This document shows positions 18,885 through 27,702 of a stretch of 64,000 nt of DNA, in pieces. The stretch spans positions 633,221-697,220 of the forward strand of contig JAOQAE010000002.1 of assembly GCA_025963725.1 (NCBI GenBank), written 5' to 3'. The stretch's first letter is position 1; every line of letters starts with the position of its first letter. The stretch is from Bacteroidota bacterium (GTDB lineage Bacteria > Bacteroidota > Bacteroidia > 2-12-FULL-35-15). Position numbers and translations under genes: made by a program. The notes below the pieces were generated by a model, which saw only the letters and a program-made list of their open reading frames with translations, had not been told where the DNA came from and searched no databases.

Positions 18885-18982
18885 GTATTCCAGCTCTTTA
18901 CTCCCCGGCAGCGTATTGGCACAAAGTTTTAATTCATCCGGTTGAATATCCGGAGATGATATGGGAATTTGAAATGGAATAA

Positions 18983-19069
18983 GCCGGGCTCAGTTTTTAT
19001 CCTTTTGGCGATACAATCCAACAGCTGAACGAAAACAAGGGAGCAGGCCTCATTCTCAAAATACATTTG
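18983..19069 (+). promoter_or_regulatory. 21-bp-phased array and -7 box for the CBM-like/GH15 genes
   Basis: Units GCCGGGCTC (18983), TTTGGCGAT (19004) and CTGAACGAA (19025) are spaced 21 bp apart, followed by a 28-bp gap and TACATTTG (19062-19069). It is divergent from the pgi array, so this intergenic region holds one array per gene. Confidence 0.75.
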
Positions 19070-19093
19070 CAAGGAAATCTAAAAAAGGAATAT

Positions 19094-19771
19094 ATGAAAA
19101 CGAAATGTACTGAACACTCAGTGACACGTATTAAAAAATGCATGGCCTTTATTTCAGCGCTCCTGCTCGCTGCACCGGCAGTATCCCAAACCGTGTATGA
19201 TGATTTTGAAGGCAACAAGCTGCTGCATTACGGAACGAAGAACGGCGTGCTGGATACGGCGGTGAAGAACCCTGCACCCAACGATATCAACAAATCGCCA
19301 AAATGCGCGATGTACGTCAGAAACCGTACTCAGAAATTCGATAATATAAAAATGCCCCTCAACGGCAAGCTTGCCGATGTAAGCCCTTACGCCACTTACC
19401 TCGGTGTTCCGCCGAAGATCAAAATGAAGGTATACACCACTGCCCCTGTGGGCACGCTCATCGAGATCCTTTTGGGCGACAAATCAAAAAACAACACTTA
19501 TCCGGGCGGCACCAACAGCCAGTACCAGGCACATACAACCGTAAGCGGCGCATGGGAAGAGCTGGAATTCAAATTTGCGCAGATCCCTGAAGGCAGCGAA
19601 ACACCTACCGACGGCGTGAACCAGGTAACCCTGCTGTTCAACCCCAACTCATCGAGCTCCGACACTTATTATTTTGACGACATCACCGGCCCCGCCGTGG
19701 TTTCCGATAAACAGGAGCCGGTAGTTACTCCTGACAAGCCGCAGGATAAAAATCAGAAAAAGAAAAACTAA
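19094..19771 (+). CDS. Exported carbohydrate-binding-like protein
   Basis: A 225-residue protein. The start at 19094 is chosen because AAAAAGGAA precedes it and the -7 box at 19062 excludes the upstream Met. After a hydrophobic signal (about 17-31, ending AVSQ) comes VYDDFEGNKLLHYG, a motif typical of CBM11-like jelly-roll domains, and the C-terminal strand TYYFDDITGPAV. It is a close relative of the protein at 34013-34873, which has the same fold but carries a T9SS sorting domain. This one ends in a Lys/Gln/Asp-rich tail instead. It is 43 bp upstream of the GH15 gene and is probably co-transcribed. Glycan binding is inferred. Confidence 0.72.
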   Translation: MKTKCTEHSVTRIKKCMAFISALLLAAPAVSQTVYDDFEGNKLLHYGTKNGVLDTAVKNPAPNDINKSPKCAMYVRNRTQKFDNIKMPLNGKLADVSPYATYLGVPPKIKMKVYTTAPVGTLIEILLGDKSKNNTYPGGTNSQYQAHTTVSGAWEELEFKFAQIPEGSETPTDGVNQVTLLFNPNSSSSDTYYFDDITGPAVVSDKQEPVVTPDKPQDKNQKKKN

Positions 19772-19814
19772 GAACTACAGCATAAACATTTTCAAACAAA
19801 AAAAGAAAATCCTA

Positions 19815-22304
19815 ATGAAGAGAAATGAAAAGCATGCATTTGGCTGGCCCGGAATTGAGGCACGTTGGACCTCAAGCGCAAAAAGCGGTGTAGGAACCTC
19901 ACTTAATGCAAGAAGCAAAGTATGGTATTCCATCAATCATGGAATACTGAATGAGATTTATTATCCACAGGTTGACCAGGCCTGCACACGCGACCTGAGC
20001 ATGATCGTGACGGATGGAAATGATTTCTTTTCCGAGGAGAAGAGGCATACTTCCCATGCCATCAAGCACATTGCAAAGGGTGTTCCGGGATACCACATCA
20101 CCAACAGCTGCAACCTCCATTCGTACAGGATCGAGAAGGAGATCATTTCTGACCCTTCGCGCGACACTGTGCTTCAAAGGATCCAATTTTTTCCAACCAA
20201 TAAAAAAAGAAAAGACTTTAAGCTATTCATGATCCTCGCCCCTCACCTGGGAAATAACGGGAACGCGAATACCGCATGGGTGGGAGATTACAAAGGCCTG
20301 CCGATGATGTTCGCACAGCGCGGCGAAACATCGCTTGCACTCGCCTGCTCCATTCCATGGAAAAAATGCTCTGCAGGATTTGTAGGCACATCCGACGGCT
20401 GGCAGGACCTGAACATGCACAAGGATATGATGTGGGAGTTTGAAAGGGCCGAGAACGGAAATGTTTCCTTAACGGGAGAGATCGACCTCGAGGAGTGCAA
20501 CGGGCAACCGTTTGTGGTGGCGCTGGGCTTCGGAAGAAATGCCGAGGAAGCAGGCCAGCGTGCAAGGGCGAGCATCCTGGAGAGCTTTGAGTTCGCAAAA
20601 CAGAAATTTATTGCAGAGTGGCAGAAATGGCACAAGAAATTATACCCGATCGAAAGCGGGAAAGACAGTGTTGACCCTAAATATTTCCACATCAGTGCAT
20701 CGATGCTGCGTACGCATGAATCGAAGCGCCACCCGGGCGGACTGATCGCCAGCCTTTCCATACCGTGGGGATATAACCGCGGGGATGAGGATTTAGGAGG
20801 TTACCACCTTGTATGGCCGCGCGATATGGTGCAGACTGCTGGCGGGCTGCTTGCCGCACAGGCATTTGAAGATGCAAGAAGGGTATTGAACTACCTGATG
20901 GTAACACAGGAAGGCGACGGACACTGGACACAAAACATGTGGCTCGACGGATCGCCGTACTGGAAAGGGATCCAGATGGACCAATGCGCATTGCCGATCA
21001 TGCTGGTCGACCTTGTAAAACGTGAAGTGGGATTATCGGAAGAGGAGATCAAACACTTCTGGCCGATGATCCGCAAAGCTGCAAGCTACCTTGTTCAGCA
21101 CGGGCCGGTGACGAACCAGGACCGCTGGGAAGAAAATGCGGGCTACTCTACATTTACCCTTGCCGTTGAGGTTTCCGCATTGCTGATCGCCGCCGATTAC
21201 GCGGAGATGAATAACGAGCCGCTGGTTGCTAAATATTTGAAGCAGACTGCCGATGCATGGAACTCGAACATCGAGCGCTGGACGTATGTGACCGGCTCCG
21301 ACCTTTCGAGATTCGTGGGTGTGGAAGGATATTATGTAAGGATCAATTCAAAGGAATCATTTGATTCGGATAATTCAGGCAACGACCTGCTGACGATCTC
21401 AAACCGTCCGCAGGGAGAAAATATTTGCCCGGCAAATGAAATGGTGAGCCCGGATGCGCTCGCATTGGTACGCTTCGGATTACGCGCGGCGAACGATCCG
21501 CGGATCCTGAACACCATTAAAGTGATCGATGCCACCTTAAAATATGAGAATCCGCTGGGCCCGGTATGGTACCGCTATAACCGCGACGGATATGGCGAGC
21601 ATGCCGACGGGAAGGCATTTGACGGGATCGGCATCGGCCGCCCATGGCCTTTGCTTACCGGCGAACGCGCACATTATGAGATTGCAGCGGGTAATTACGC
21701 CGGGGCAAAAAAACTGATGCGCACCATGGAAAACTACGCGAATGAAACCGGCCTGTTCCCTGAGCAGATCTGGGATTCGGAAGACGTTCCTGAATACGAG
21801 CTGTACACCGGGAAAGCAACAGGAGGCGCAATGCCTTTGGTTTGGGCGCACTCGGAATACATCAAGCTTTGCCGCTCCCTGAAAACGAAGCAGATCTTCG
21901 ACATGCCGCAGCAAACTTACCAGCGTTATGTGGTGGAGAAAAAAGAGTCTGATATTTTCATCTGGAGCTTCAAAACGCAGTGCAAAAGAATGCCAAAAGC
22001 AAAGAACCTGCGCATCGAATGCTTAACCGGCGCGATCGTAAAATGGAGCACCGACGACTGGGCAACCAGCAATGAAATTAAAACGCTCGACTCGGGGCTG
22101 GGCAATCATTTTGCCGACATCCCAAGCTCCAAAATGGATCACGGACAAGAGATCAGCTTTACGTTCTTCTGGGTGGATGCTAACAAGGCTGAGGAAAAGA
22201 ACTACTCTATTGTTATTGAGCAGGATCCTGACCTGAAAGCGAAAAAAGATGAGGCGAAGCTGATCCAGGAGCGCGACAGGATCAAGGTTTTTCTTCCTTC
22301 ATAA
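19815..22304 (+). CDS. GH15 family glycoside hydrolase (glucoamylase/glucodextranase-like)
   Basis: An 829-residue enzyme with an N-terminal beta-sandwich (about 1-270; FGWPGIEARWTSSAKSGVGT, VWYSINHGILNEIYYP) and an (alpha/alpha)6-barrel. Barrel motifs are WPRDM (334-338), QMDQCALPIM, RWEENAGYS (candidate acid E439/E440), GIGRPWPLLTGERAHYE (candidate base E617) and LFPEQIWD. These fit bacterial glucoamylases that release glucose from alpha-glucans, or glucodextranases. A C-terminal beta domain follows. No signal peptide is visible, so the enzyme is probably cytoplasmic and acts on stored glucan. It is downstream of a phased-array promoter; the next operon starts about 110 bp later. Confidence 0.9.
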   Translation: MKRNEKHAFGWPGIEARWTSSAKSGVGTSLNARSKVWYSINHGILNEIYYPQVDQACTRDLSMIVTDGNDFFSEEKRHTSHAIKHIAKGVPGYHITNSCNLHSYRIEKEIISDPSRDTVLQRIQFFPTNKKRKDFKLFMILAPHLGNNGNANTAWVGDYKGLPMMFAQRGETSLALACSIPWKKCSAGFVGTSDGWQDLNMHKDMMWEFERAENGNVSLTGEIDLEECNGQPFVVALGFGRNAEEAGQRARASILESFEFAKQKFIAEWQKWHKKLYPIESGKDSVDPKYFHISASMLRTHESKRHPGGLIASLSIPWGYNRGDEDLGGYHLVWPRDMVQTAGGLLAAQAFEDARRVLNYLMVTQEGDGHWTQNMWLDGSPYWKGIQMDQCALPIMLVDLVKREVGLSEEEIKHFWPMIRKAASYLVQHGPVTNQDRWEENAGYSTFTLAVEVSALLIAADYAEMNNEPLVAKYLKQTADAWNSNIERWTYVTGSDLSRFVGVEGYYVRINSKESFDSDNSGNDLLTISNRPQGENICPANEMVSPDALALVRFGLRAANDPRILNTIKVIDATLKYENPLGPVWYRYNRDGYGEHADGKAFDGIGIGRPWPLLTGERAHYEIAAGNYAGAKKLMRTMENYANETGLFPEQIWDSEDVPEYELYTGKATGGAMPLVWAHSEYIKLCRSLKTKQIFDMPQQTYQRYVVEKKESDIFIWSFKTQCKRMPKAKNLRIECLTGAIVKWSTDDWATSNEIKTLDSGLGNHFADIPSSKMDHGQEISFTFFWVDANKAEEKNYSIVIEQDPDLKAKKDEAKLIQERDRIKVFLPS

Positions 22305-22307
22305 GCA

Positions 22308-22395
22308 GCCGGATAAAGAATTTACCTTTTGGGCGACTGAAAATATCCGGTGAACGAAAAACGAAGAAGAGCCTTTTAAATACGATCTAATTTTG
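22308..22395 (+). promoter_or_regulatory. 21-bp-phased array and -7 box for the membrane-anchored regulator operon
   Basis: Units GCCGGATAA (22308), TTGGGCGAC (22329) and GTGAACGAA (22350) are spaced 21 bp apart, then a 29-bp gap and TAATTTTG (22388-22395). The three units closely resemble those at 18983-19033 in the same order. The array starts only 4 bp after the GH15 stop codon. Confidence 0.75.
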
Positions 22396-22415
22396 AATGT
22401 TAATTGTTCTTGAAA

Positions 22416-22952
22416 ATGATGAAGTCTTCCGCTGACACGCCGCTTATTTTAGTTGATGATGATAAGATGTTCATTACATCCTTATCGCATCAGCTGAAAG
22501 GAATGTTCAGCCCGGAGAAAAGTATCCAGGCTTATTACACGGGAGAGGAATTCCTCAAGCACCTGAAAAATGAGCCTTGTGTGATCATACTTGATTATTA
22601 TCTCAACAGCAGCTATAAGGATGCGATGAACGGCCTTGAAGTGCTGAAGAGAATAATGAAGGTGAACCCTGAGACCAAGGTGATCATTCTTTCTTCGCAG
22701 GATAAAATGGAGGTGGCAGTGGATACGATCAAGCATGGTGCCTACGATTACATTGTTAAAAACGACAATGTATTTCTCCGGACCCGGCTTTCGATCATCA
22801 ATGCGGTAGACGCGATCACCGTTTCAAAAGAGTTAAAAAGCTTTAAATCAATAGTGAGGACAGTGGTTGTACTGATCCTGTTAATTATAACCGGCTGCAT
22901 TCTGTTACAACATTATTACCCCGGAATTTCGGGTACCAGCGGCATAAAATAA
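22416..22952 (+). CDS. Response regulator receiver domain with C-terminal transmembrane helix
   Basis: A 178-residue protein. Residues about 8-130 form a receiver domain: acidic cluster DDD (14-16), phosphoacceptor D60 in VIILDYYL, VIILSSQD and the conserved Lys in YIVKND. There is no DNA-binding or enzymatic output domain. After a short linker comes a strongly hydrophobic stretch (VVVLILLIITGCILL, about 153-167) and a short tail, predicting anchoring with the receiver in the cytoplasm. A TTG start at 22404 is possible, but it abuts the expected transcription start, so ATG 22416 is used. It is followed 16 bp later by a second protein of the same design. Function is unknown. Confidence 0.85.
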   Translation: MMKSSADTPLILVDDDKMFITSLSHQLKGMFSPEKSIQAYYTGEEFLKHLKNEPCVIILDYYLNSSYKDAMNGLEVLKRIMKVNPETKVIILSSQDKMEVAVDTIKHGAYDYIVKNDNVFLRTRLSIINAVDAITVSKELKSFKSIVRTVVVLILLIITGCILLQHYYPGISGTSGIK

Positions 22953-22968
22953 AAAGGAGATACCAGGC

Positions 22969-23511
22969 ATGATAGCAAAAAGACCTAAGCATATTTTTAT
23001 AGTAGAAGACAACGAAATTTACTCCATGATGCTGGATTACATCCTCTCAAAGGACAGCATCTATCAGTTCGTTAGCTTTAAATCGGGGGAAGAGTGTATT
23101 GAGAACCTTTATTTAAATCCCGATGTAATTATCCTTGACTACGGCCTTCCCGGCATGAACGGGTATGAGACCCTGCTGGAGATCAAAAAGAAGAACCCGA
23201 AGATCCATGTTGTAATGCTCAGCAATAACGACGACCGGAAGCTGATGAAAAAGCTGCTGATGTCGGGTGCGGATGATTATGTGCTGAAGCAGGGACATGG
23301 CGAGAACCAGATCATTGAAAAGATCGAGGATATCCTGAGCCGCGACGAGGAACAAGCCCGCAATATCATCTTAAAAAAGAAACCGCTTGCCAAAACGATG
23401 TACTTCGTGCTGATCGCAACATTGCTTGCACTCGGAATCTTTATCACCCAGATCGCAAAGAATAAATCGCGCGATAAAATTGATCATACACTGATCTACG
23501 AGCGGCCTTAG
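22969..23511 (+). CDS. Second response regulator with C-terminal transmembrane helix
   Basis: A 180-residue protein built like its upstream neighbour: receiver domain (8-122) with acidic E13/D14, phosphoacceptor D57 in VIILDYGLPGMNG, VVMLSNNDD and K107 in YVLKQ. A hydrophobic helix follows at about 143-161 (MYFVLIATLLALGIFI) with a basic tail. Sequence similarity to the neighbour is modest outside the receiver motifs. A clear AAAGGAG ribosome-binding sequence precedes the ATG, unusual for Bacteroidota. The next gene (TPR protein) begins 18 bp downstream, again after AAAGGAG. The pair may form a membrane-bound switch for the export proteins of the operon; this is inference. Confidence 0.85.
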   Translation: MIAKRPKHIFIVEDNEIYSMMLDYILSKDSIYQFVSFKSGEECIENLYLNPDVIILDYGLPGMNGYETLLEIKKKNPKIHVVMLSNNDDRKLMKKLLMSGADDYVLKQGHGENQIIEKIEDILSRDEEQARNIILKKKPLAKTMYFVLIATLLALGIFITQIAKNKSRDKIDHTLIYERP

Positions 23512-23529
23512 AAAAGGAGAACCCCTGTT

Positions 23530-24741
23530 ATGAAAACATTATTTATTATTCTGCCTGCCCTGTGCATTGCCACAGCATCGGCCAAAGAAAATAAGATCGC
23601 GGTAACGCTGCTTTCCGCTGAAAAAAATATTGTTTTCACAGATCTCAGCAGCCCGGCATTTATTGTAAACGAGCCTGATTCGGCAAAGTCCTACATCGCG
23701 AAAGGCATCAGCAAGAACGAGTCGAAGGATTACGGACAGGCTATTCAGCTGTTCAACAAGGCGATCGAATTCGACCCAACCATTGGCGCAGCATATATTA
23801 ACAGGGCTTTTGCAAAGCAGCAGCTCATGGACTATAAAGGCGCGCTGGTTGATTATTCGGCGGCGCTGAAGCTGAACCTTACCTGGGAGGAATCATACGA
23901 GGTGCATTTCAACAAAGGCATTACACTGACTGCGCTCCGCAACCTGCGTGATGCCATGTCGGATTTTAATTATGCGATCAAGCTGAACCCCGAGTATGCA
24001 GATGCCTATTATAACAGGAGCGTACTGAAGGGCCGCATCGGCGATTACCCGGGAGAGCTGGATGATATTAACAAGGTGATCGCGCTGAAGCCCACCGATG
24101 ATAACGCCTTTAACAGCCGCGGGATCGTAAAGTCGATGATGGGCGATTACGACGGCGCCGTAAAGGATTATGCAAAAGCGGTGGAGCTGAACAAAAAGAA
24201 TTCGAACGCATTTTTCAACCGGGCGATCGTGCTTTATGAAATGGGGAAATACCTGGAAGCGCTTAACGACCTGAACGCCGCCATACAGCTGAACCCCGAT
24301 GCGGAAAGCTTTAACCGCAGGGCCAACACAAAATGCAGGCTGAAGGATTTCAGGGGCGCATTCGAAGATTATAATAATTCGATAAAAGCCGATACAAATA
24401 ATTATGTCGCATTCCTGAACCGCGGCTATCTCAAATACGACCTGAAAGATTACAAATCGGCCATCGAGGATTACAACATGGCGATTAAAATAAAGCCTGA
24501 TTATGCCCTCGCCTATTACAACCGCGGCCAGGCGAAAGGAAAAATGAACGACCTGAAAGGCGAGATCGAAGATTATACCAAAGCCATAGAATACAAGCCC
24601 GACTATGAGAACGCCTATATTGAAAGAGGCATGGCAAAATATGAAACGGGCGATAAGAGCGGCGGCTGCAACGACCTGAACCAGGCGGTGAAGCTCGGAA
24701 GCGACGAAGCGTACAACAGCCTCCTTGAGTATTGTAAATAA
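23530..24741 (+). CDS. Exported TPR-repeat protein
   Basis: A 403-residue protein with a signal peptide (MKTLFIILPALCIATASA) and, from about residue 50, roughly ten tetratricopeptide repeats, including AYINRAFAKQQLMDYKGALV, AYYNRSVLKGRIGDYPGEL and AYYNRGQAKGKMNDLKGEIE. TPR arrays are protein-binding scaffolds; periplasmic TPR proteins guide polymer between synthase and outer-membrane channel in alginate, PNAG and cellulose systems. Its position between membrane-anchored regulators and an outer-membrane barrel suggests a similar role, but this is context-based. It uses a strong AAAGGAG ribosome-binding site. Confidence 0.85.
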   Translation: MKTLFIILPALCIATASAKENKIAVTLLSAEKNIVFTDLSSPAFIVNEPDSAKSYIAKGISKNESKDYGQAIQLFNKAIEFDPTIGAAYINRAFAKQQLMDYKGALVDYSAALKLNLTWEESYEVHFNKGITLTALRNLRDAMSDFNYAIKLNPEYADAYYNRSVLKGRIGDYPGELDDINKVIALKPTDDNAFNSRGIVKSMMGDYDGAVKDYAKAVELNKKNSNAFFNRAIVLYEMGKYLEALNDLNAAIQLNPDAESFNRRANTKCRLKDFRGAFEDYNNSIKADTNNYVAFLNRGYLKYDLKDYKSAIEDYNMAIKIKPDYALAYYNRGQAKGKMNDLKGEIEDYTKAIEYKPDYENAYIERGMAKYETGDKSGGCNDLNQAVKLGSDEAYNSLLEYCK

Positions 24742-24765
24742 TCCTAAAAAAAAATGCATTAAACG

Positions 24766-25704
24766 ATGAGTAAAAAATATCCTGTCCTTAAAGCCTTCTT
24801 TGCTTTCCTGTTATTTTTTTCCTGTGCACATCTCTCGAACGCACAAATTGAAGTGGAGGAAGAACCCAAACGCCTTTATTATGAAAGGCTGAGAAGAGTT
24901 GATAATTTCTGGGACATGAAGGATATGCGGGATGTAACACACAAGGACCGCCTGCTCATGGGCAAGAACCGGATCTCGGGAAACATCACCTATAATTCGC
25001 AACGCATCGTGATCGACGATGGAAAAGAGCTGCACAATGAAATGAGGAGCGCATTGGGTTTCTTCACCCGCATCCGCTTCTTTGAGCAGTTCAGCTTCAA
25101 CACCACTTTTTATTATGACTTCAACCCGAAGGCTGCCGCTTTCTGGACCTCCAACTACACCTACTCCATCGGCCGCTATAACTGGAAGCCTTACCGCTTC
25201 AACTATGGCTATGAGAACTACCTGAACAACCGTTACAAGGATAACATCAAGCAGGTGGGCGAGAAATTTTTGCAGGGATATTATTTTCTTTCGTTCGGGC
25301 ATCCGCTGTTCGACACAATGCCGGGCTTCCTGCGCTTTGATGAAAGCTCCACCTTTAAAATGACCTATTTTGCAAGGTATTCGATCAAGTACGTGGATAA
25401 GTTCAACCAGATCCACGGCGGCATTGTGGATGGAAAAATGATCCTCGGGGTAGGCACGCGCTATACCATTGTGAAAAAGATCTACATAGAAGGCGCCTTG
25501 TATTACTATCCTGAAAAATTCAAGAAGCAGCCCTGGGACCCCGATTACAGCTATGGCTTCGGCTACTTCGACTGGCGGTCGTTCCGGCTTTCGTTCACCT
25601 ACGGCAACTGGGCCGTGAACCGCTTCCCATGGAATAAAATGGAATACAAACGGTACGGGTTCCTCGACGGGAACTTCAGGATCACAGCCAACTGGATATG
25701 GTAA
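24766..25704 (+). CDS. Putative outer-membrane beta-barrel protein
   Basis: A 312-residue protein with a signal peptide (about 1-27, ending LSNAQ). The body is rich in alternating aromatic strands such as FNTTFYYDFNPKAAAFW, YTYSIGRYNWKPYRFNYGY and GYFDWRSFRLSFTYGNWAV, and ends in ITANWIW, a terminal-aromatic pattern used for barrel insertion. I recognise no family. It lies between the TPR protein and the GH26 enzyme and overlaps the GH26 start by 7 bp, indicating coupled translation. A channel for a secreted polymer is a plausible role by analogy with AlgE-type systems; an ordinary porin-like barrel is the alternative. Confidence 0.7.
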   Translation: MSKKYPVLKAFFAFLLFFSCAHLSNAQIEVEEEPKRLYYERLRRVDNFWDMKDMRDVTHKDRLLMGKNRISGNITYNSQRIVIDDGKELHNEMRSALGFFTRIRFFEQFSFNTTFYYDFNPKAAAFWTSNYTYSIGRYNWKPYRFNYGYENYLNNRYKDNIKQVGEKFLQGYYFLSFGHPLFDTMPGFLRFDESSTFKMTYFARYSIKYVDKFNQIHGGIVDGKMILGVGTRYTIVKKIYIEGALYYYPEKFKKQPWDPDYSYGFGYFDWRSFRLSFTYGNWAVNRFPWNKMEYKRYGFLDGNFRITANWIW

Positions 25705-27347
25705 AGAAAAACAAGCTGCACTGCATCCTGATCTTTTCTTTCTTCCTGGTATGTTTTCACAGCAGCGTAAAGGCACAGCTGAAATTTATCATTGAAGATT
25801 TTGAAGGGATCGACTACGGGCCAAACGACCTCAAGCCCAATGGCCTGTTCTGCTATGGCAATATCAAAATAAATGTGGATGGCACAAGGTCAGTTCAGCA
25901 GGCATATTCAGGCGAACGATCACTCTGGGTAAACAAGGAAGGCCCGCAGATCTTCGGCGGCTGGGGCAAAGGCGTAAGCATGAACGTGGAGCTGGACGTA
26001 CAAACGGACTATCTTAATTTTTATGTGTATTCGCCTGTATCGAACGGCAGCAGCAGCGTTAAGATAGAGCTGCAGGAGGATGACAGCGGTGATGGCACGT
26101 ATGATAAAAACGTGGATGATTCGTGGATCCTCACGCAAAAAATAGATCCGAAAGATTCATGGCAGCTGGTCTCGATCCCGCTCAGCAAATTCAAGGATAA
26201 CAATGAAGGCGGCGATGATGGCTTCAATGTAAGCTATAAGAACGGAAAGCTGCTCTCGCTTATCTTCAGCTTTGATGAAAATAAATCACCCAAGCTGGCC
26301 TGGTCCTTTGATTTCATCTGCCTTTCGCAGGGCGCTCTTCCAACAGGCCCTGCTCTCTTCGCGCCGCCGCCGGCACAGCCTTCCGATTTCTGCAGCCTCG
26401 GCATCTGGTCGAAGGAAGGGAACTCGGCCAATTTCACCGATATTGCCATCAACTTCGAGAACAGCTTCAGATACGGCACCGATAAAAAGCTGGGTGTGAT
26501 CCATTTCTTTCAGCCTTTTGCATTCGACGGCGGCAGCACACAAAATTCCTATCCCTCCATCGAGCGCATCAATAAAGTGATCAAAGAGGGATACATTCCG
26601 CTGATCACGCTGGAAGACCACTTCGTGAATTCAAAGCCAAATGTAAAGCAGCCAAACCTTTACAGCATTGTGGAAGGCCATTTTGATTCTTTTTTTAAGG
26701 ACTGGGCAAAAGAGATCAAGCAGGTGAATGGCACGGTGCTGCTGCGCATCCTTCATGAGTTCAACGGCGACTGGTATCCATGGTGCACGATCAATAATGA
26801 CAAGAACCCGGAGCTGGTAGTCAGGGCATACCGGCACATCCACGATATTTTCAAAGCGCAGCAGGTGAACAATGTTAAATTTATCTGGTGCCCCAACTCC
26901 ATGTCGCTCCCGCAGGAAAAATGGAATTTTATAATGGATGCCTATCCCGGCGATGAATACGTGGATTATGTTGCATTGGATATTTACAACGGCGCAGGAA
27001 AAGGCATTCCGGTGTGGCGCTCCTTCCGGAAAGAAGGAATAGAAAATTATTTTATCCTGAGCCAGCGCCTCGCGCACAAGCCCTTGCTCATCTGCGAAGC
27101 AGCCTCGAGGGAACGGGAGCCTTATGAGCCGAAGACCGCGCAGAACAAAGCGGAATGGATCCGCCAGATGTCGCAGGCGCTCAGCACCGATATGTCGAGA
27201 GTGAAGCTGCTGGTTTGGTTCAACGAGAAAGGCACTTTTAAGATCACTTCCAGCGAACCTGCACAGCACTCCTTTCTCATCAATATATTGCAGAATGATT
27301 ATTTCAGATCCGGCCCTGCAGATCTTCAAAAGATCGTAGGGAAGTAA
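25698..27347 (+). CDS. GH26-like glycoside hydrolase with N-terminal CBM11-like domain
   Basis: A 549-residue protein with a signal peptide (hydrophobic residues about 8-22). A CBM11-like domain follows (about 28-210; FIIEDFEGIDYG, WSFDFICL), then a (beta/alpha)8 domain. LRILHEFNGDWYPW holds the candidate acid/base E354, and PLLICEAAS holds the candidate nucleophile E467; WCPNSMSLP and YVDYVALDIYNG are also GH26-like. GH26 enzymes cut beta-mannans and some beta-glucans. There is no T9SS domain, so it may work in the periplasm, as hydrolases do in exopolysaccharide operons. The ATG overlaps the stop of the barrel gene. A terminator follows. Confidence 0.85.
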   Translation: MVKKNKLHCILIFSFFLVCFHSSVKAQLKFIIEDFEGIDYGPNDLKPNGLFCYGNIKINVDGTRSVQQAYSGERSLWVNKEGPQIFGGWGKGVSMNVELDVQTDYLNFYVYSPVSNGSSSVKIELQEDDSGDGTYDKNVDDSWILTQKIDPKDSWQLVSIPLSKFKDNNEGGDDGFNVSYKNGKLLSLIFSFDENKSPKLAWSFDFICLSQGALPTGPALFAPPPAQPSDFCSLGIWSKEGNSANFTDIAINFENSFRYGTDKKLGVIHFFQPFAFDGGSTQNSYPSIERINKVIKEGYIPLITLEDHFVNSKPNVKQPNLYSIVEGHFDSFFKDWAKEIKQVNGTVLLRILHEFNGDWYPWCTINNDKNPELVVRAYRHIHDIFKAQQVNNVKFIWCPNSMSLPQEKWNFIMDAYPGDEYVDYVALDIYNGAGKGIPVWRSFRKEGIENYFILSQRLAHKPLLICEAASREREPYEPKTAQNKAEWIRQMSQALSTDMSRVKLLVWFNEKGTFKITSSEPAQHSFLINILQNDYFRSGPADLQKIVGK

Positions 27348-27372
27348 GAAAATAAAATAAAATAGAACAAAC

Positions 27373-27403
27373 AAACCCCGCAGCTGATCGCTGCGGGGTT
27401 TTT
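27373..27403 (+). terminator. Terminator of the 22.4-27.3 kb operon
   Basis: AACCCCGCAGC / GCTGCGGGGTTTTT hairpin 25 bp after the GH26 stop codon. Confidence 0.8.
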
Positions 27404-27408
27404 AAATT

Positions 27409-27621
27409 ACACACCCCTAGCCCCTCTCAAGAGGGGAACTGATCCTGCTCTTGTTCCCGATACGCTCGTACCTCGCTACTCGAACCGACGCTATTCCCAA
27501 TACGATAATACCTCACTACCCGGCCTGACGCATTAGAAATTTGACTGTTTATATCCTTTTAAAACTATAATTCTTATGCGAGCACTGTTTATTCCCCTCT
27601 TGAGAGGGGTTAGGGGTGTGT
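27409..27621. repeat. 213-bp MITE-like element with 30-bp terminal inverted repeats
   Basis: The left end (27409-27438, starting ACACACCCCTAGCCCC) and the right end (27592-27621) are inverted complements with one mismatch in 30. Each end itself contains CCCCTCTCAAGAGGGG, a small palindrome. The interior has no ORF but two 38-bp tandem units (27454-27491 and 27494-27531) with about 75-80% identity. There is no transposase. A non-autonomous mobile or REP-like element fits. Confidence 0.75.
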
Positions 27622-27649
27622 TCTTCTTTCAGCATTCCATTCACTAACA

Positions 27650-27680
27650 AAAAAGGACCAGGCTTTCACCTGGTCCTTAT
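27650..27680 (-). terminator. Terminator of the CotH-like gene
   Basis: On the minus strand AAGGACCAGG / CCTGGTCCTT is followed by TTTTTT, 22 bp beyond the stop codon. Confidence 0.75.
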
Positions 27681-27702
27681 GTTTATGATCTTATAATCAC
27701 AC

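Noticed and set aside
24811-25776. 321-codon minus-strand ORF
   Set aside because: It is antisense to the outer-membrane barrel gene, which has a signal peptide, operon position and translational coupling.
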